Both the position numbers and the translations under genes were made by a program. Below are positions 1 to 9,709 of a DNA stretch of 63,523 nt, in pieces. The stretch spans positions 1-63,523 of the forward strand of contig CBFFRP010000505.1 in the NCBI GenBank assembly GCA_965644295.1, written 5' to 3'. Within the stretch, counting starts at the first letter, position 1. Every line of letters starts with the position of its first letter. Below the pieces are notes generated by a model. The model did no database searches, was not told where the DNA came from, and worked only from the letters and a program-made list of their open reading frames with translations. Source of the stretch: Paraphysomonas bandaiensis (lineage: Eukaryota; Chrysophyceae).

Positions 1-825
1 TATCCTTCTCATATTCTTTGGTTTAATTCTATCAGGAATAGTACTTTTCACCTTTAATTTTAACTCAGGAACATGCTGAATTCCAGTCCACTCTCTAGGA
101 ACAAAGACGTCAACTGCATCCTCTCTCAAAACTCTCAATATATCAGTTTGTTGAGCGAAATCAGGATGTACTTTTGATTCTAGTTCACTAAAATATTTCT
201 CCCTAGCCTCATCCACTGACTGTTCCAAAAATGTCACTAAACTTCCAAAACTACATGGTTCGGGAATCATATCATCTTCCTCTGACTGTTCTGGAATTGG
301 ATTTTCCCAAGGATCACACACTGGTCCTGACGACATATATCTCCTAAGTTCGTCAATGTCTTCACCAATATTGGCAAGAATTTCTATCTCATTTAAATTA
401 ACTGATTGCTCCGCACTCAGTGATGCTTTCTTAATCATGTTCATAAATAACTCGGAAAAATGCTCACAGATTGCCGGTAATCCTATAATAATATCCTTTG
501 CCAAACCGTCCAAAACATACAGTGAAAGTTGTGCTTTGTAGGTCTTACCCTCATCTTCAAAAGCAATTGTAACAGGAATATATCCTTTAAGTTCAATCTG
601 ATGTCCGTCTGCTACTTTAACCCTCAACTTTTTATGTACCATATCTTTTAACAATTTGTCCCCACACTTCTTAACAAAATTTGATGAAATAAAATTATCT
701 GAAGATGATCCGGAATCAAATAAAACCATTTCCACATTAATCTTATCACCACAATTATTTATTATCATTCCTTGCCTATGTACAGCATTGCGAAATCTGC
801 TGGAAGTATCATTGTAATCTCGCAT
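1..825 (-). CDS. Pol polyprotein, N-terminal 275 residues (aspartic protease), copy 1
   Basis: This is the start of the retrotransposon polyprotein that is complete at 47939-51883. It holds the retropepsin-type protease that would cut the Gag-Pol precursor: the active-site triplet D-S-G falls at residues 37-39 of the frame counted from its first Met, and the family's second motif is seen as DIIIGLPAI near residue 111. The frame is open across the whole visible part. It follows gag in the same frame, separated by one UGA stop and seven sense codons, so its translation probably depends on stop readthrough rather than on the Met at 825. Truncation is due only to the window edge. Protease assignment is firm. 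Confidence 0.9.
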   Translation of the reverse strand, partial: MRDYNDTSSRFRNAVHRQGMIINNCGDKINVEMVLFDSGSSSDNFISSNFVKKCGDKLLKDMVHKKLRVKVADGHQIELKGYIPVTIAFEDEGKTYKAQLSLYVLDGLAKDIIIGLPAICEHFSELFMNMIKKASLSAEQSVNLNEIEILANIGEDIDELRRYMSSGPVCDPWENPIPEQSEEDDMIPEPCSFGSLVTFLEQSVDEAREKYFSELESKVHPDFAQQTDILRVLREDAVDVFVPREWTGIQHVPELKLKVKSTIPDRIKPKNMRRI

Positions 826-846
826 AGCCGCTATCAGTGATTGTGC

Positions 847-849
847 TCA
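847..849 (-). promoter_or_regulatory. In-frame UGA between gag and pol, copy 1 (candidate readthrough site)
   Basis: The gag frame closes with UGA (context CTT TGA GCA CAA) and pol continues in the same frame for seven codons before its first Met. The same stop is kept in copy 2. Either stop readthrough or reinitiation at the nearby AUG could make Pol. Confidence 0.55.
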
Positions 850-2463
850 AAGGTCATCCAAAGGATTGTCATCCCCTTGTTGATCCTCTTCAACATCAGG
901 TTGATCTCTGGTAAGAATACGTACATCACCAGGACGCTTTCTATCCCCAGGATATCTTTTCAATTGAGCTGGAGAATTACTGTATCGACGTTGAGGTGGT
1001 GCATTAATACTTGGTTTGGGCATTACTGTTAACCCCACTCTTTCAGTCATCTTCTTAAGAGCTTCCGTCAAAACAGCTTTATCATGTGAAAATTTACATG
1101 ACTTATCTTTGCACCCACCATCTTGCGTCAATTCTCTAAAACATGGGGAAGATTTCAATACCTCAGCCGCATACAAATCTTCTTCATGTTTCAGTACGTT
1201 TTGCTCCTCATCACTAACAGATTCTGAGTCAGAAACTTGTTGCTCAATTTGGTGTAGTCGCTTATCTACCGCAGACGATTTTGTTCGAAAATTAAAACGA
1301 CTTCTGAATTGATTATATTTTAACGACAAATCCCTAGTAATCTTCAACTGCTTAAAGAATTCTTTCAGAAAAGCTTTTACTGAAGGGAAATTTTCCGACC
1401 TCATGAGTCTCTTAGTAGTATCTCTCATACACGCAGGAATAAGACTCATCCACTGTTCCAACGAACCACCTCTCTTAGTCGTTACTAAAGGTATACTCTC
1501 ATCAAGTTTGTTCATCTTAGCAGCCTCCTCTAAGAAATCATACCGCTGATTGAACTTCGTTTCCAAAATACAAAGATCCTCATCAACTCGACGAAAATCC
1601 TCCAACTTGTCCATTGTTACTCTGTACGGCAAACACGATTCAAGCAACATCGAATTAAAATCCATCATATCCAAAGGTCTGAACTGATACTTCGCTGCCT
1701 CAATAACTCGCGTTACACTTGCATCTATGCATTCCAAAGGTTCAGTATAGTCATCAGGATATAATTCCATCAACGTAAACCTAATCATTTCCTTAGCCCT
1801 GCCTTCCAACAATGTAAACACAGAAGGAATTGGTCCATTGTCACGACATTTCTCAAACTCAGCAATTCGTTCCAAGAAAACCAAAAACCCATCTAAAGTA
1901 ATTTCCGACAACCTTATCTCCAGGTATGAATCATCTTCTTTGGTCAACGTAACTTTAGCCTTCGGTTGACGATCAATTTCACGAAGTGCTTCCTGAATAG
2001 TCTGACGTTTAGGTCTGACCGGTGGTCGCTCCTCTTCACTCCTGAGAGCTTGAGTAGCATTCAATACACCCTCACGCACAGCATTCTCTATGCGCGTATG
2101 CAACAACTCAGGGTCAATATACTGCTGCTCACGTCGCTCAATAGTTGCAGTTACAGGCTGTTCACCATTCCCATGACCATCAAATTTAGACTCTTCAAAC
2201 GGTATCTCCGAAAGCTGATCAACTTGTATAATTTCTGAATTAGCTCTCGATGACCTTCCAGATCTCCTCTGATTGATCTCCTCAAGACTCCGTTGAACAT
2301 GCTCATTGAACGCCTGTTGCTGATGAAAACGCTGCTCTATATCACCAAAACGTTGTTCTATACCACCGAAACGCTGCTCCATATACTCACGTTGCTCACG
2401 CATATACTGCATCAAGTCTTCCAGAGTAAGCTCTGTCTTCGCATCTCCTTCTGCAGGCTCCAT
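847..2463 (-). CDS. Gag-like protein, copy 1 (538 aa)
   Basis: Structural (capsid/nucleocapsid) protein of the LTR element, expected to package the element RNA in cytoplasmic particles. The first ~70 residues hold a short tandem repeat of the type QRFGGIEQRFGDIEQRF, predicted coiled coil. A basic linker and a helical, capsid-like middle (about 150-400) follow. Near residue 441 there is one CCCH cluster (C-x9-C-x4-C-x3-H, ending CKFSH) instead of the CCHC knuckle usual in Gag. The tail is basic, then acidic. The first Met lies 78 bases inside the LTR and no earlier start exists. It ends at UGA (847-849) with pol in the same frame. It differs from copy 2 by a few residues only. Gag identity is inferred from position, architecture and the linked pol. 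Confidence 0.88.
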   Translation of the reverse strand: MEPAEGDAKTELTLEDLMQYMREQREYMEQRFGGIEQRFGDIEQRFHQQQAFNEHVQRSLEEINQRRSGRSSRANSEIIQVDQLSEIPFEESKFDGHGNGEQPVTATIERREQQYIDPELLHTRIENAVREGVLNATQALRSEEERPPVRPKRQTIQEALREIDRQPKAKVTLTKEDDSYLEIRLSEITLDGFLVFLERIAEFEKCRDNGPIPSVFTLLEGRAKEMIRFTLMELYPDDYTEPLECIDASVTRVIEAAKYQFRPLDMMDFNSMLLESCLPYRVTMDKLEDFRRVDEDLCILETKFNQRYDFLEEAAKMNKLDESIPLVTTKRGGSLEQWMSLIPACMRDTTKRLMRSENFPSVKAFLKEFFKQLKITRDLSLKYNQFRSRFNFRTKSSAVDKRLHQIEQQVSDSESVSDEEQNVLKHEEDLYAAEVLKSSPCFRELTQDGGCKDKSCKFSHDKAVLTEALKKMTERVGLTVMPKPSINAPPQRRYSNSPAQLKRYPGDRKRPGDVRILTRDQPDVEEDQQGDDNPLDDL

Positions 2464-2541
2464 GACTCTTAAAACAGTTCAAAGGGCTCAATAACACAAT
2501 GAATGTATAATGTATTGTTCTTATCAACAGAGTAATATTAC

Positions 2542-3003
2542 TGTAGTTGTTCTTAAGAACAACGTATGCTCACACAAAAACAACACTGATCTATAACGTT
2601 TTAAAAAGATTTTAAGTGCACGCCAGCGGGCTGCTACACTGTTGAACTCACCAGCGGGTGATGCTCCTCAACTCAGACGCAAACCGCGAAAGAATTTAAA
2701 TAAATCGTTATTTAAAACGTTATATAGAAAAGTGAGTAACACTGCTATACAACTCTACAGTAACACACACATACAACATCATGTTCAGCATTTCACTTCA
2801 GCACACAACACACCAGATCAGAAGTATTTTATCCGGTACGTATGTACAGCTTCAACACTCCGTGTATACACTGAAAGAGTAGAAACTGAATATGTAACTG
2901 AAAACTGAAAATACAAAAACACTCTGTACGTGTTAGAGAGTACAACAGAAGAGTAACATATAATACTACTACCAACGCAGAAAATAACCAGTACTGCGTT
3001 ACA
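2542..3003 (-). repeat. 5' LTR of copy 1 (462 bp)
   Basis: The 462-bp sequence starts TGTAG and ends TTACA, has TG...CA ends, and is identical by eye to the LTR at 53600-54061; it differs at one base from that at 47247-47708. A perfect 18-bp palindrome (GTTGTTCTTAAGAACAAC) lies at 2546-2563, four bases from the U5 end. A TATATAA-type box lies on the minus strand at about 2719-2726. Confidence 0.97.
2719..2726 (-). promoter_or_regulatory. Candidate TATA box in LTR, copy 1
   Basis: CTATATAACG reads on the coding (minus) strand inside the LTR, the place expected for the element's promoter. The same box is at 47424-47431 and 53777-53784. No start-site evidence is available. Confidence 0.4.
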
Positions 3004-4843
3004 GGTGTGGTTTCGCACCTCTTCGCGTCGGGGGATTGTCGTGTGGATGCTTGTGAGTGGGCGGGCCATCTCCACTGCTGTCGGACGCGTATTCCGGTCC
3101 CTGCTGGGTTCGGGCAGGGTGAGTGTAGCCTGGGGTTGATGGAAGGGGTGGGACAAGCCTATCAGCATATAGGTGTGGGAGGAGCTCCATGAGGCTGTGG
3201 AGTTCGTCTTCTGCAGGTTCCCTTAGGTCTAGGAAAAAATGCTGGCTGCAACAGAAGATGTCCTGTGGCGTCTTGCGCGAGGTGTCTGGGAAGAAGGTGC
3301 GATGATGATCCGCCCACGCAGCCCAGTTGGGGTTGAGGAATGCGGGCTCTGTAGGTAGTGTTGGGTCCTGCCATATCCTGATGTGGAGACCGTGGGTTTC
3401 GGCCATAAGGATGATGGCATCCGTTTGGGCCCAGTATTGAGGTGGGAGACCTGTCTTTGTAGGCACGTCAGCGGAGAGCGCGATGCGGTATGCGTCAATT
3501 AATTCGTCCAAGTAGGCTATCACTGCCCTGTCTCCCACCTCTGCAATCGTTGAGTCCGGAAGGGATGCCATCACGGCTTGACTGTGGTTGAGTAGTTCTT
3601 GTAAGTAGTCGTTATCTGCGGGGTCGTCGGGATCAAGCAATGGTCCCTTAGTGGGTCGGGTTGGGTGCAGGGTAGAGTAGTCCGGGAGAAGGGGACCGAT
3701 TGCTCCTATCCCACAGAGACCGTTTCCTGGGGTTGTATTGACCTCAGCGGTTGTGTACGACCTAGCGGTGCATATTTCCCCATTCTTGAGGCAGGTGGTG
3801 ACTAGGTTCTTGATAGCGCTACGGGTGGCGGTCTCTCTGGGGATCTCAAGTAGTTGTTGTAATTCTGAAGGGTATAGTGTCATGGCAATGAGGCCAGATG
3901 GTGAGTAGAAGGCCCATTGTTCAGTGGAGTCATCTGTGAATGCTGACGTGGAAGGAGTGTGGTTTCGAGCTTGCTCTCGGGGGGGCGCTACCTGTACCGT
4001 CGTGGGAGTGACTCTCTGTCGCTGCCGATGTTTGTGGGTGGCGGGGGGACGTATGCGGGTGGAGCGTCTTGGCAGGGGCGGGTGGGTTTCAGAGGCGTCT
4101 TCGGTATCTAGGTATTTTCTATAGATGCGGAGGCACTCATTATCTGGTGGCTTGTTTGTGCGGGAGATGAGGTGGCCATCACCGTAGTCCAGGAGAATTT
4201 CCTCCTGCGGGTGGATGTCTGTACAGGCGTCGATGAAGATGCAGTCCGAGTGATTATTTTCGTCCCGGGGTCGAATGCGGGCGTTGTATACCCGTGTGCC
4301 CAGGTCCTCTACTGGTATAGTGTTACAACAGGCGCCAAATGCACGGGGGATGCGCTTGGGGAGTGGATCCCCGGGTGCTCGAAATGCAACGTATCCATAG
4401 TCCACCATAGCTGGTTTAGCCTGTATGTACTGCTCGTCTTCATGGAGTTGAAGTAGATATGTGCTGGCTGGCGGTGTGCTTGTGAGGTAGTGGCCGACAT
4501 ATGGGAATAGTGGTGTACCGGATGGTATGTGCTCCGCGGCCCATACCCCTCGTTGAGAGACGTCGTTGGTGATATTGGGTTTTTGATGTCCGCGGAGGAT
4601 TTGGAAGCGGGCGTCGCCATTAGGGTGGGCCTTGTAGTATTCGACGGCTTCTGGGTGGGCTGTTTCTGAGGTAGGTTGGCGTGGCTTTCGTGTGCGCAGC
4701 CTCCATGGGGTGGGACGTTGATCGTGGATGTTGAAGACTGCTGGGGCGATTGTCTGCCCGGGTGCCGTTCGTTTGCGGAGGTGGTGTTGGATATGAGGAA
4801 TTGCTACCAGAAGATGAAATAGAGTCCAGTAGTGGTAGTGGGA
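3004..4843 (-). pseudogene. N1 ORF1 fragment: SET-like domain 1 plus OTU-like domain 1
   Basis: One open frame runs from 4843 (just after TAA) to the LTR junction. Its first ATG is at 4408, but 145 sense codons before it clearly code, because the first half of a SET fold lies there: SQRGVWAAEHIPSG and FPYVGHYL match the motif RGvfA..dIpkG...eYvG, and after the ATG come FGACCN (place of NHSC) and HPQEEILLDYG. SET domains methylate lysines; the NHSC replacement makes activity uncertain. Next is a Pro/Arg-rich linker, then an OTU-like protease core: candidate Cys in GNGLCGIGA (codon 3713-3715), YWAQTDAIILMAETHGLHI, and candidate His in QHFFLDL (codon 3239-3241). The start is unknown (5' truncation or splicing) and the end is destroyed by the LTR. 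Confidence 0.75.
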
Positions 4844-4860
4844 TTAGTACCAGAAGAAGA
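3004..4860 (-). mobile_element. Non-LTR retrotransposon N1, 5' part of ORF1 (interrupted by LTR copy 1)
   Basis: C-rich coding sequence on the minus strand, homologous to the N4 halves at 19301-19951 and 54910-55600. It is cut at 3003/3004 by the LTR of copy 1, inside the codons reading RRGAKPH that continue uninterrupted in N4 at about 55590. Its right limit is uncertain: the frame opens at 4843, and nothing recognisable lies beyond ~4860. Whatever followed the LTR insertion is left of the window. Confidence 0.85.
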
Positions 4861-6302
4861 AATTGCAAGGGGGCACTATAAAGGTCTGTGTGATGCTTGT
4901 ATATCAGGTGTTGGCAATTTAGAAAATGGTGCTTGTTGCCAGGAGCTACTTTTAATCCGTCAGTGATAGAGGAGGTGTATTTACATCAGATGTTTCGCAT
5001 GTTTGCTACTAGCTAAGGGCAACCTAATCTGTTGCATCGAACAATTGTTTCCGGGATTCATATTGTGATAGTTGGACATATGATTGGATTGGATTATATA
5101 TATATAATATATGTGTTCTCTCATGTAATAATCAGATCTTTATATATAATATATGTGTGTGGACGTGTCAAGAAGATATAAATGGGCGTCGTTGGTAAGA
5201 GAACACGAGGAGTCGGAAGATCTATATTGGCTGCAGTTGTGTCAACACGTGCGTTTCTATAAATAGATGGTCATGAGGTTAAGGTACTTAGTCTCGTTGC
5301 GAGAATTGTTGTAGAGCCGGCAGCTCCTGAAGCATAGTTTTAAAAGCTTGCGGTATGGTCGATGCCAACAGTGGATAAAGGAGTACCGGTTGTTCTTGCG
5401 CATCAGTTTCATAAAAGCTTTTAGTGGAGAATATACTCCGTATTATTGGGTAGCGGCCGGTGGTGTCAGTGGTATTGCATCACAGTAGCAGTTAAAATTT
5501 TGTGTTTGTACCGCATGCAGAGTTTGAATTTGGGTATAGGCTCAACTTGTGGTACAAAAATGGAGCTACACTTGTTTATATATACCGGGTCGAAAGGAAG
5601 TGGAAAGTTCTATGTGCATGGAGATGTGCGGGTGGTGAAGTTAGGAGTTGAAGATTATGTTAAATGAATGAAAGATTCAGGAGATGGTTCCTACGATTGA
5701 TGAGAAATGGACCAGAGAGTTATAAATCAGTTCAAGGACTTCTGTGGGAACTGTTGAGTTGTGTGCGGCATCATGGTACTCTAACCATAAATAGATATGT
5801 TTGGTCAAGAGTTCAGGAGGGTGTATAGGCAATGGAAACAGTACACATGATCAGGAGGGTGTGCTACAGGAGAGCAGCATATATGTTACAGGGGTCTGGT
5901 TTGGATGTGTCGTGCATGTGGCTATAAGAGTTTATTTAATTAGAGATCGACAACCTATTCAAAGGTATATACACCCGCCGAGTGACAGCAACACGAGGGA
6001 AACCCGAGAGTTAAAATTAAGGTTATTTTTATTCAAGGACCTAGTAGGTATACAAAGCAGCAGTGCGTTTATTTCGTTTGGTTGGTTTCTGGGATTTGTA
6101 CTGTTATTATTCGACTGTGTGAAGTTACGATTTCTTTTGAAAGAAAGAGTTATTATGTTGCGAATGAGGTGTCAGCGTATCAAAGTTTTTTTTTATTGGG
6201 AGAGACTGAATGATCAGGGTGAAAGTTTTGTCAGTGTGATCAGTTATAGTTCTTCGTCGTTCTTCACTGTTTCAATGAATGCAAAAGAAGAGTTAATTCG
6301 GA
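4861..6302. other. AT-rich, G/T-skewed DNA without a supported gene
   Basis: No conserved domain is visible. The longest frame (5801-6310, plus, 169 codons) has no recognisable motif, no repeat-family relative in the window and a composition like its surroundings, so I do not call it. Dinucleotide AT runs lie at about 5096-5156. The stretch holds one short copy of the non-LTR 3'-end sequence (5115-5147). Confidence 0.6.
5115..5147 (+). repeat. 33-bp copy of non-LTR 3' terminus, inverted relative to 6303-6335
   Basis: Bases 5115-5147 are the exact reverse complement of 6303-6335. The core ctcatgtaataatcagatct also follows the 3' end of N3 at 18563-18582. As 6303-6335 is the 3' end of N2, this is best read as the stub of a drastically 5'-truncated copy in plus orientation. 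A 1.2-kb unit with inverted repeats is the alternative. Confidence 0.6.
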
Positions 6303-6305
6303 ATA
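6295..6305 (+). repeat. Target-site duplication of N2, 3' side
   Basis: aattcggaata, repeated in the same orientation at 9699-9709; the context agtt(ga) precedes both copies. Confidence 0.65.
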
Positions 6306-6335
6306 TATAAAGATCTGATTATTACATGAGAGAAC
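6303..6335 (-). repeat. 3'-terminal sequence of N2
   Basis: On the minus strand this follows a 3' UTR shared with N3 (ctagtctaaagt... in both) and contains ctcatgtaataatcagatct. It matches 5115-5147 in reverse complement for 33 bases. Confidence 0.65.
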
Positions 6336-6353
6336 TACTTTGTTTTTAGCTAT

Positions 6354-8610
6354 CTACGACTTTAGACTAGTGGTATCAAAGTTGCTAAAAACTGGGTTGT
6401 CTCGGGACTGCTTGTGCATTGCTGCAAGCACCTTGGTGCAACCATCCCTTGTGTTGGGCTTAGTCCGGTGGTCTTCCTTTGGGTAATGTCTCTGCCGGTC
6501 CGGAGCCACTTGTGGACCGGGATGTGGAGGGTGGGATTTTGATTCGTCGGTGACAGAGGATCCGGGCGCTCCAGTCGTGTCTGGGTTTCGTTTGTAGGTG
6601 AGAGTCGTTTGTATCCGGGCCGGATTTGCAGGCCTGTGTTGTGATCGAGTTCGCGTGGGGGGCTTGGCTCTAGGGGTGGATGTTGCTTGGAGGAGTTGAA
6701 GGATTGTCGAGTTGGTGGTAGTGTGAGTGCGGTGTGGTTGTGAGGTTGTAGAAGTCGAGGGTTGTGTCAGTGGTGTTACCTTGATGTTGTGATGTCTGCA
6801 GCCTCTGTTTTTGAGCATGTTCATCCCTCCGTTGTAGAGAGGGAGTAGAATCTTGGTGACAGATTGCTCGAGTTTGTGAAACTGATATTCGGGTAGTGGC
6901 GTGGAGATGTTACAGCCGAAGGCGTTTGCTAGTTGCGATGCTGTGAGTTGGCCGGTCCAGTATCTTTCAATTTGGGGTGTGTTAGGATCCCATGCAGCCT
7001 TTGCCAATTTGTTCAAAGCGGTGTGGAACCATGGGCGAGGGTGTCGTTGCCTGTGAAGTTTGTCTAGTTGTGATTGCTGTGTTTGGAAGGCGTGTTCGCG
7101 TATGAGAGCAATCTCCGGTTGTGTGCATTGGAGGAGCATGTGTGCCATGTTGTCCGTTGTGTGATCGCAGTCTGTGCATTTGGCAGCTGTCGTGAGGTCG
7201 TCCCCGGCTTTGCCCTTTGCTCGGTTTCTGCCGATCGCGTATGATTTATCCCATACGTATGCAGTTTCGCGTATGCGGTCTTGGAGCGAGACGTAGCATT
7301 TTGGGGAGTTATTGGTGCGGAGGGGGTGAAGTTTGTGTGGGAGCCTCGTACCGCTACGTGTCCAATACTGTGGGTCGCGGCTTGTACGTGCTGCGTACGT
7401 GCCATCTCTCGTGAGTGTGTACTGGTGGAGGTCCCATTGGTGTTGGAGTTCTGTGACGTCCCCTAGCATGGGGCCACTGTCTGTGAGAAGATACTTATCG
7501 TATCTCCTCCAGTGCCATTGGCCAGTAGTGAGGAATTCCTCTAGGAGGTGTGTGATTTCGGTTGTGACCACTCTGTAGTTGGTGGCGCCGAGTATTTTGT
7601 TGATCGTTGTCCAGTCCCCGCTGGCGGCCGCGTCAGCTATATAGATGCCATGGTCGTTGTAGGTCCATTTACTTTGGTCTGGCGTTCGGCGTTCGGGGTG
7701 GGAACGAACCCATTTGATTGGGCGCTGTTTGTGATGTTCTGTGGCAAGGCATTCGTAAAAGACGCCCTGTGGCTTCGTGCCTAGTGCTCTCCTCCTGCGT
7801 GACAGGGCTTCTGTGGTTCGTGTTTGAACTGCCTGACAGTCAGTACACATGGGCACAGTGGGTGATATGACTTTGGAGAACATGAGGGCAGCTGACATCG
7901 CGAGGGTCTCGTATGTGTATGATGTTAGTCCAGGTGTGGAGTGCTCCGGGGTTGTGAGGTGAAGGATTTTGGTTGGTCTGTGACTCCAGTTGTTTTTGGG
8001 CGGGAGCCACACAATTGCTGCTCCTCCGGTGTGCGCGGCATTCTGGGTGTGCGAGGTTCCGAGTAGGTGGGCGGGGGTGAGATTGGTGCGAGTGAAGGAT
8101 CCATCAGTGAAGATGGCTTGATAGTCGTGTGGGTGATCGTCGTACAATTGGAGTTGGGATTGTACCCTGTCAATGGTGTCTCGGAATTGGGGCGTAGCCG
8201 GTGATGGAGGCTGCAGCCGGATTCCAAGCTGTTGTCCCCATTGGACTAGGCTGGTGATGTATAGGTCATTGTCGAGTTGGTTTAGGTCGTGGCGTTGTAG
8301 AATGGATAACGCAGCTTGTTTGGGCTCGCCTCCAAGGGTGATGGCTCTTTGCAGAGCGTGCCACTTTTGGGTCTGAGCACATGTGGAGAACTTGCGTAAC
8401 CCAAGTCCTTTGTACTTCGTTGGGAGGTAGATGAGTGCTGTGGGGTATCCTGGGGGTAGGCGCAGGACTGCCCTTACGGCGCGTGCAAGTAGTGTGTCTA
8501 TTTCAAGGAATTTGGCGTACGTCCAGGAGGCTTTGGTGGCTTTGTAGAGGAGTGTCGGGAGTATTTGAGTGTTGAGCACTAGGAGCTTGCATTCTGGGGA
8601 TGCGCACTTA
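6354..8610 (-). pseudogene. N2 ORF2, C-terminal part: end of RT, RNase H, zinc-binding tail
   Basis: Continues the N2 RT frame after a 2-base insertion near 8605; an open frame begins at 8654, but homology with N3 starts at KCASPECKLL. It contains an RNase H domain that would degrade the RNA strand of the cDNA hybrid, with the expected acidic set: FTDGSF, YETLAMSAAL, CTDCQAVQ, then WVRSHPE and IADAAA. A Cys/His cluster CTDCDHTTDNMAHMLLQC follows, the zinc-binding tail typical of non-LTR ORF2 proteins. The C-terminus is a Pro/Thr-rich low-complexity stretch. This part shows no stop until 6354, so the only damage seen is the frameshift and the missing 5' end. Confidence 0.88.
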
Positions 8611-9677
8611 TATAACGGAGATATGTTGTGGAAGTGGCGATGTAGTTGACGCACCAGGCATGGGAGTCGGTGTCTTTTGGGGAGAATGGGAGTAGTACTC
8701 CAAGATATTTGGTGGGGAGTGTGGTAGCTCTGATTGGGATGGTGTGCGGGATCCAGTTCCAGTCTCTGATGGTGAGGGTTGGCTCTTTTTCCAGCATGGC
8801 CTCAACTTCAAAAGGAGCGCCAATAGCGATACATTCCGTTTTGTCTATGGCGAGCTGCATTCCCGTGAATGCGCAGAAGGATGAAAGCCTATCTGCCTTC
8901 GTCTGTGTGACGGCAATGGAGTTCGTAATTTGGGATAGGTCATCAGCATACGCCTTGTCTTGGCTGTCGTCGCTAAGGTCAGACCAGCAGAGGATCATGT
9001 CGAAAACGACAATCCATGCCACTGTGGACTCTGTTCCTCCCTGTGTAACCCCTCTGTCGGCGGAGAAGCCCATGTCGGGGTGTTGGAGGAAGGAGCCTTC
9101 GGATTGGCTGAGTGCTTCGAGGGTTTTTGGATCGATGTGGTCCGCCATGTGTGGGGTCCAGATATAGGTGCGGCCTCCGTCGTCAAGGTCACTGAGCCAT
9201 TTAATTGTGTCTTCGGGAACTCCAAGTCTCGCCCACGCTAGTCTGAGGAGGTTAGGTGCGATGGAGTCGAATGCTTTCTGGAAGTCCCAAAAGGTGCAGA
9301 TTTTAGCGTGTCCGGTGAGTTTGGCCAGTTCGGTGGCTGCGAGTACGCGAAGGATGGCAGTGTCGGTGCCATGTCTCCACCTGTAGCCGTGTTGTGCCGG
9401 GTGTAGAACATCGTCGTCTTCCCAGATTTGAAGAAGTCGGTGGGTGATGATGCGTGTCATTAGTTTGCGGAGGACCTCTAGTAGTCCGATTGGTCTAAGA
9501 TTTTTGAGTGATGTGTTCCCCGGTTTTTTGAGCAGTGGGGTCATGACTCTGTCTCGCCACCAGTGGGGGATGTGGCGATGAGTCCAGAGTGTCTGTAGGA
9601 GACCGAGTACCTCGATTTTGACTTGTGGTGTCCAGCTCTTGATCATGTTCGTGGTGACCATGGACGGCCCAGGTGCT
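8579..9677 (-). pseudogene. N2 ORF2, reverse transcriptase part (frameshifted end)
   Basis: Reverse transcriptase of the non-LTR family, beginning in the middle of the protein because N2 is 5'-truncated. Visible RT motifs, in order: RPIGLLEVLRKLMTRI; motif A FWDFQKAFDSI; motif B GVTQGGTEST (the family's usual Q-G-x-P-L is changed); motif C YADD in DKAYADDLSQI. The copy runs in frame to about 8606 and then reads out of frame, because the sequence there carries two extra bases relative to N3 (TATATAAGTG against TATAAATGTG). The first Met lies at 9661, which is not a true start. The product cannot be functional as it stands. Confidence 0.9.
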
Positions 9678-9698
9678 CAAATAAGTTGAATAAGTTGA

Positions 9699-9709
9699 AA
9701 TTCGGAATA
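9699..9709 (+). repeat. Target-site duplication of N2, 5' side
   Basis: aattcggaata, the partner of 6295-6305. It sits among imperfect repeats of aataagttga (about 9679-9717). Confidence 0.6.

Larger units (their letters stand above)
1..3003 (-). mobile_element. Ty3/gypsy-like LTR retrotransposon, copy 1 (cut by window edge)
   Basis: Bases 1-3003 align without gaps to 51059-54061 of the complete copy further right, at a constant offset of 51058 and with only scattered substitutions. The copy is on the minus strand. Present are the 5' LTR (2542-3003), the leader, the whole gag and the first 825 bases of pol; the rest of pol and the 3' LTR lie left of the window. The LTR abuts reading frame of a non-LTR retrotransposon at 3004, so this copy inserted into that element. 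Its target duplication cannot be checked because the other end is missing. The near identity to copy 2 suggests recent activity. Confidence 0.95.
6306..9698 (-). mobile_element. Non-LTR retrotransposon N2, 5'-truncated (RT to 3' end)
   Basis: Minus-strand copy starting inside the RT domain (homology to N3 begins at ~9677, the codons for KAPGPSMVTT) and ending in a 3' tail with ctcatgtaataatcagatct. The 11-bp sequence aattcggaata lies immediately beyond the 3' tail (6295-6305) and near the 5' junction (9699-9709), with agtt close before both, which is the expected target-site duplication of target-primed insertion. About 20 bases of aataagttga-like repeats separate the 5' duplication from element sequence and may be added at the junction. 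Confidence 0.85.

Noticed and set aside
2999-4408. Start of a 469-residue protein at the ATG 4408
   Set aside because: The coding sequence clearly extends 145 codons upstream, and the last codons are LTR sequence, so this is a fragment rather than a complete protein.
5801-6310. 169-codon frame with hydrophobic segments
   Set aside because: No motif or relative, skewed composition like the surrounding DNA, and it runs into the N2 target duplication.
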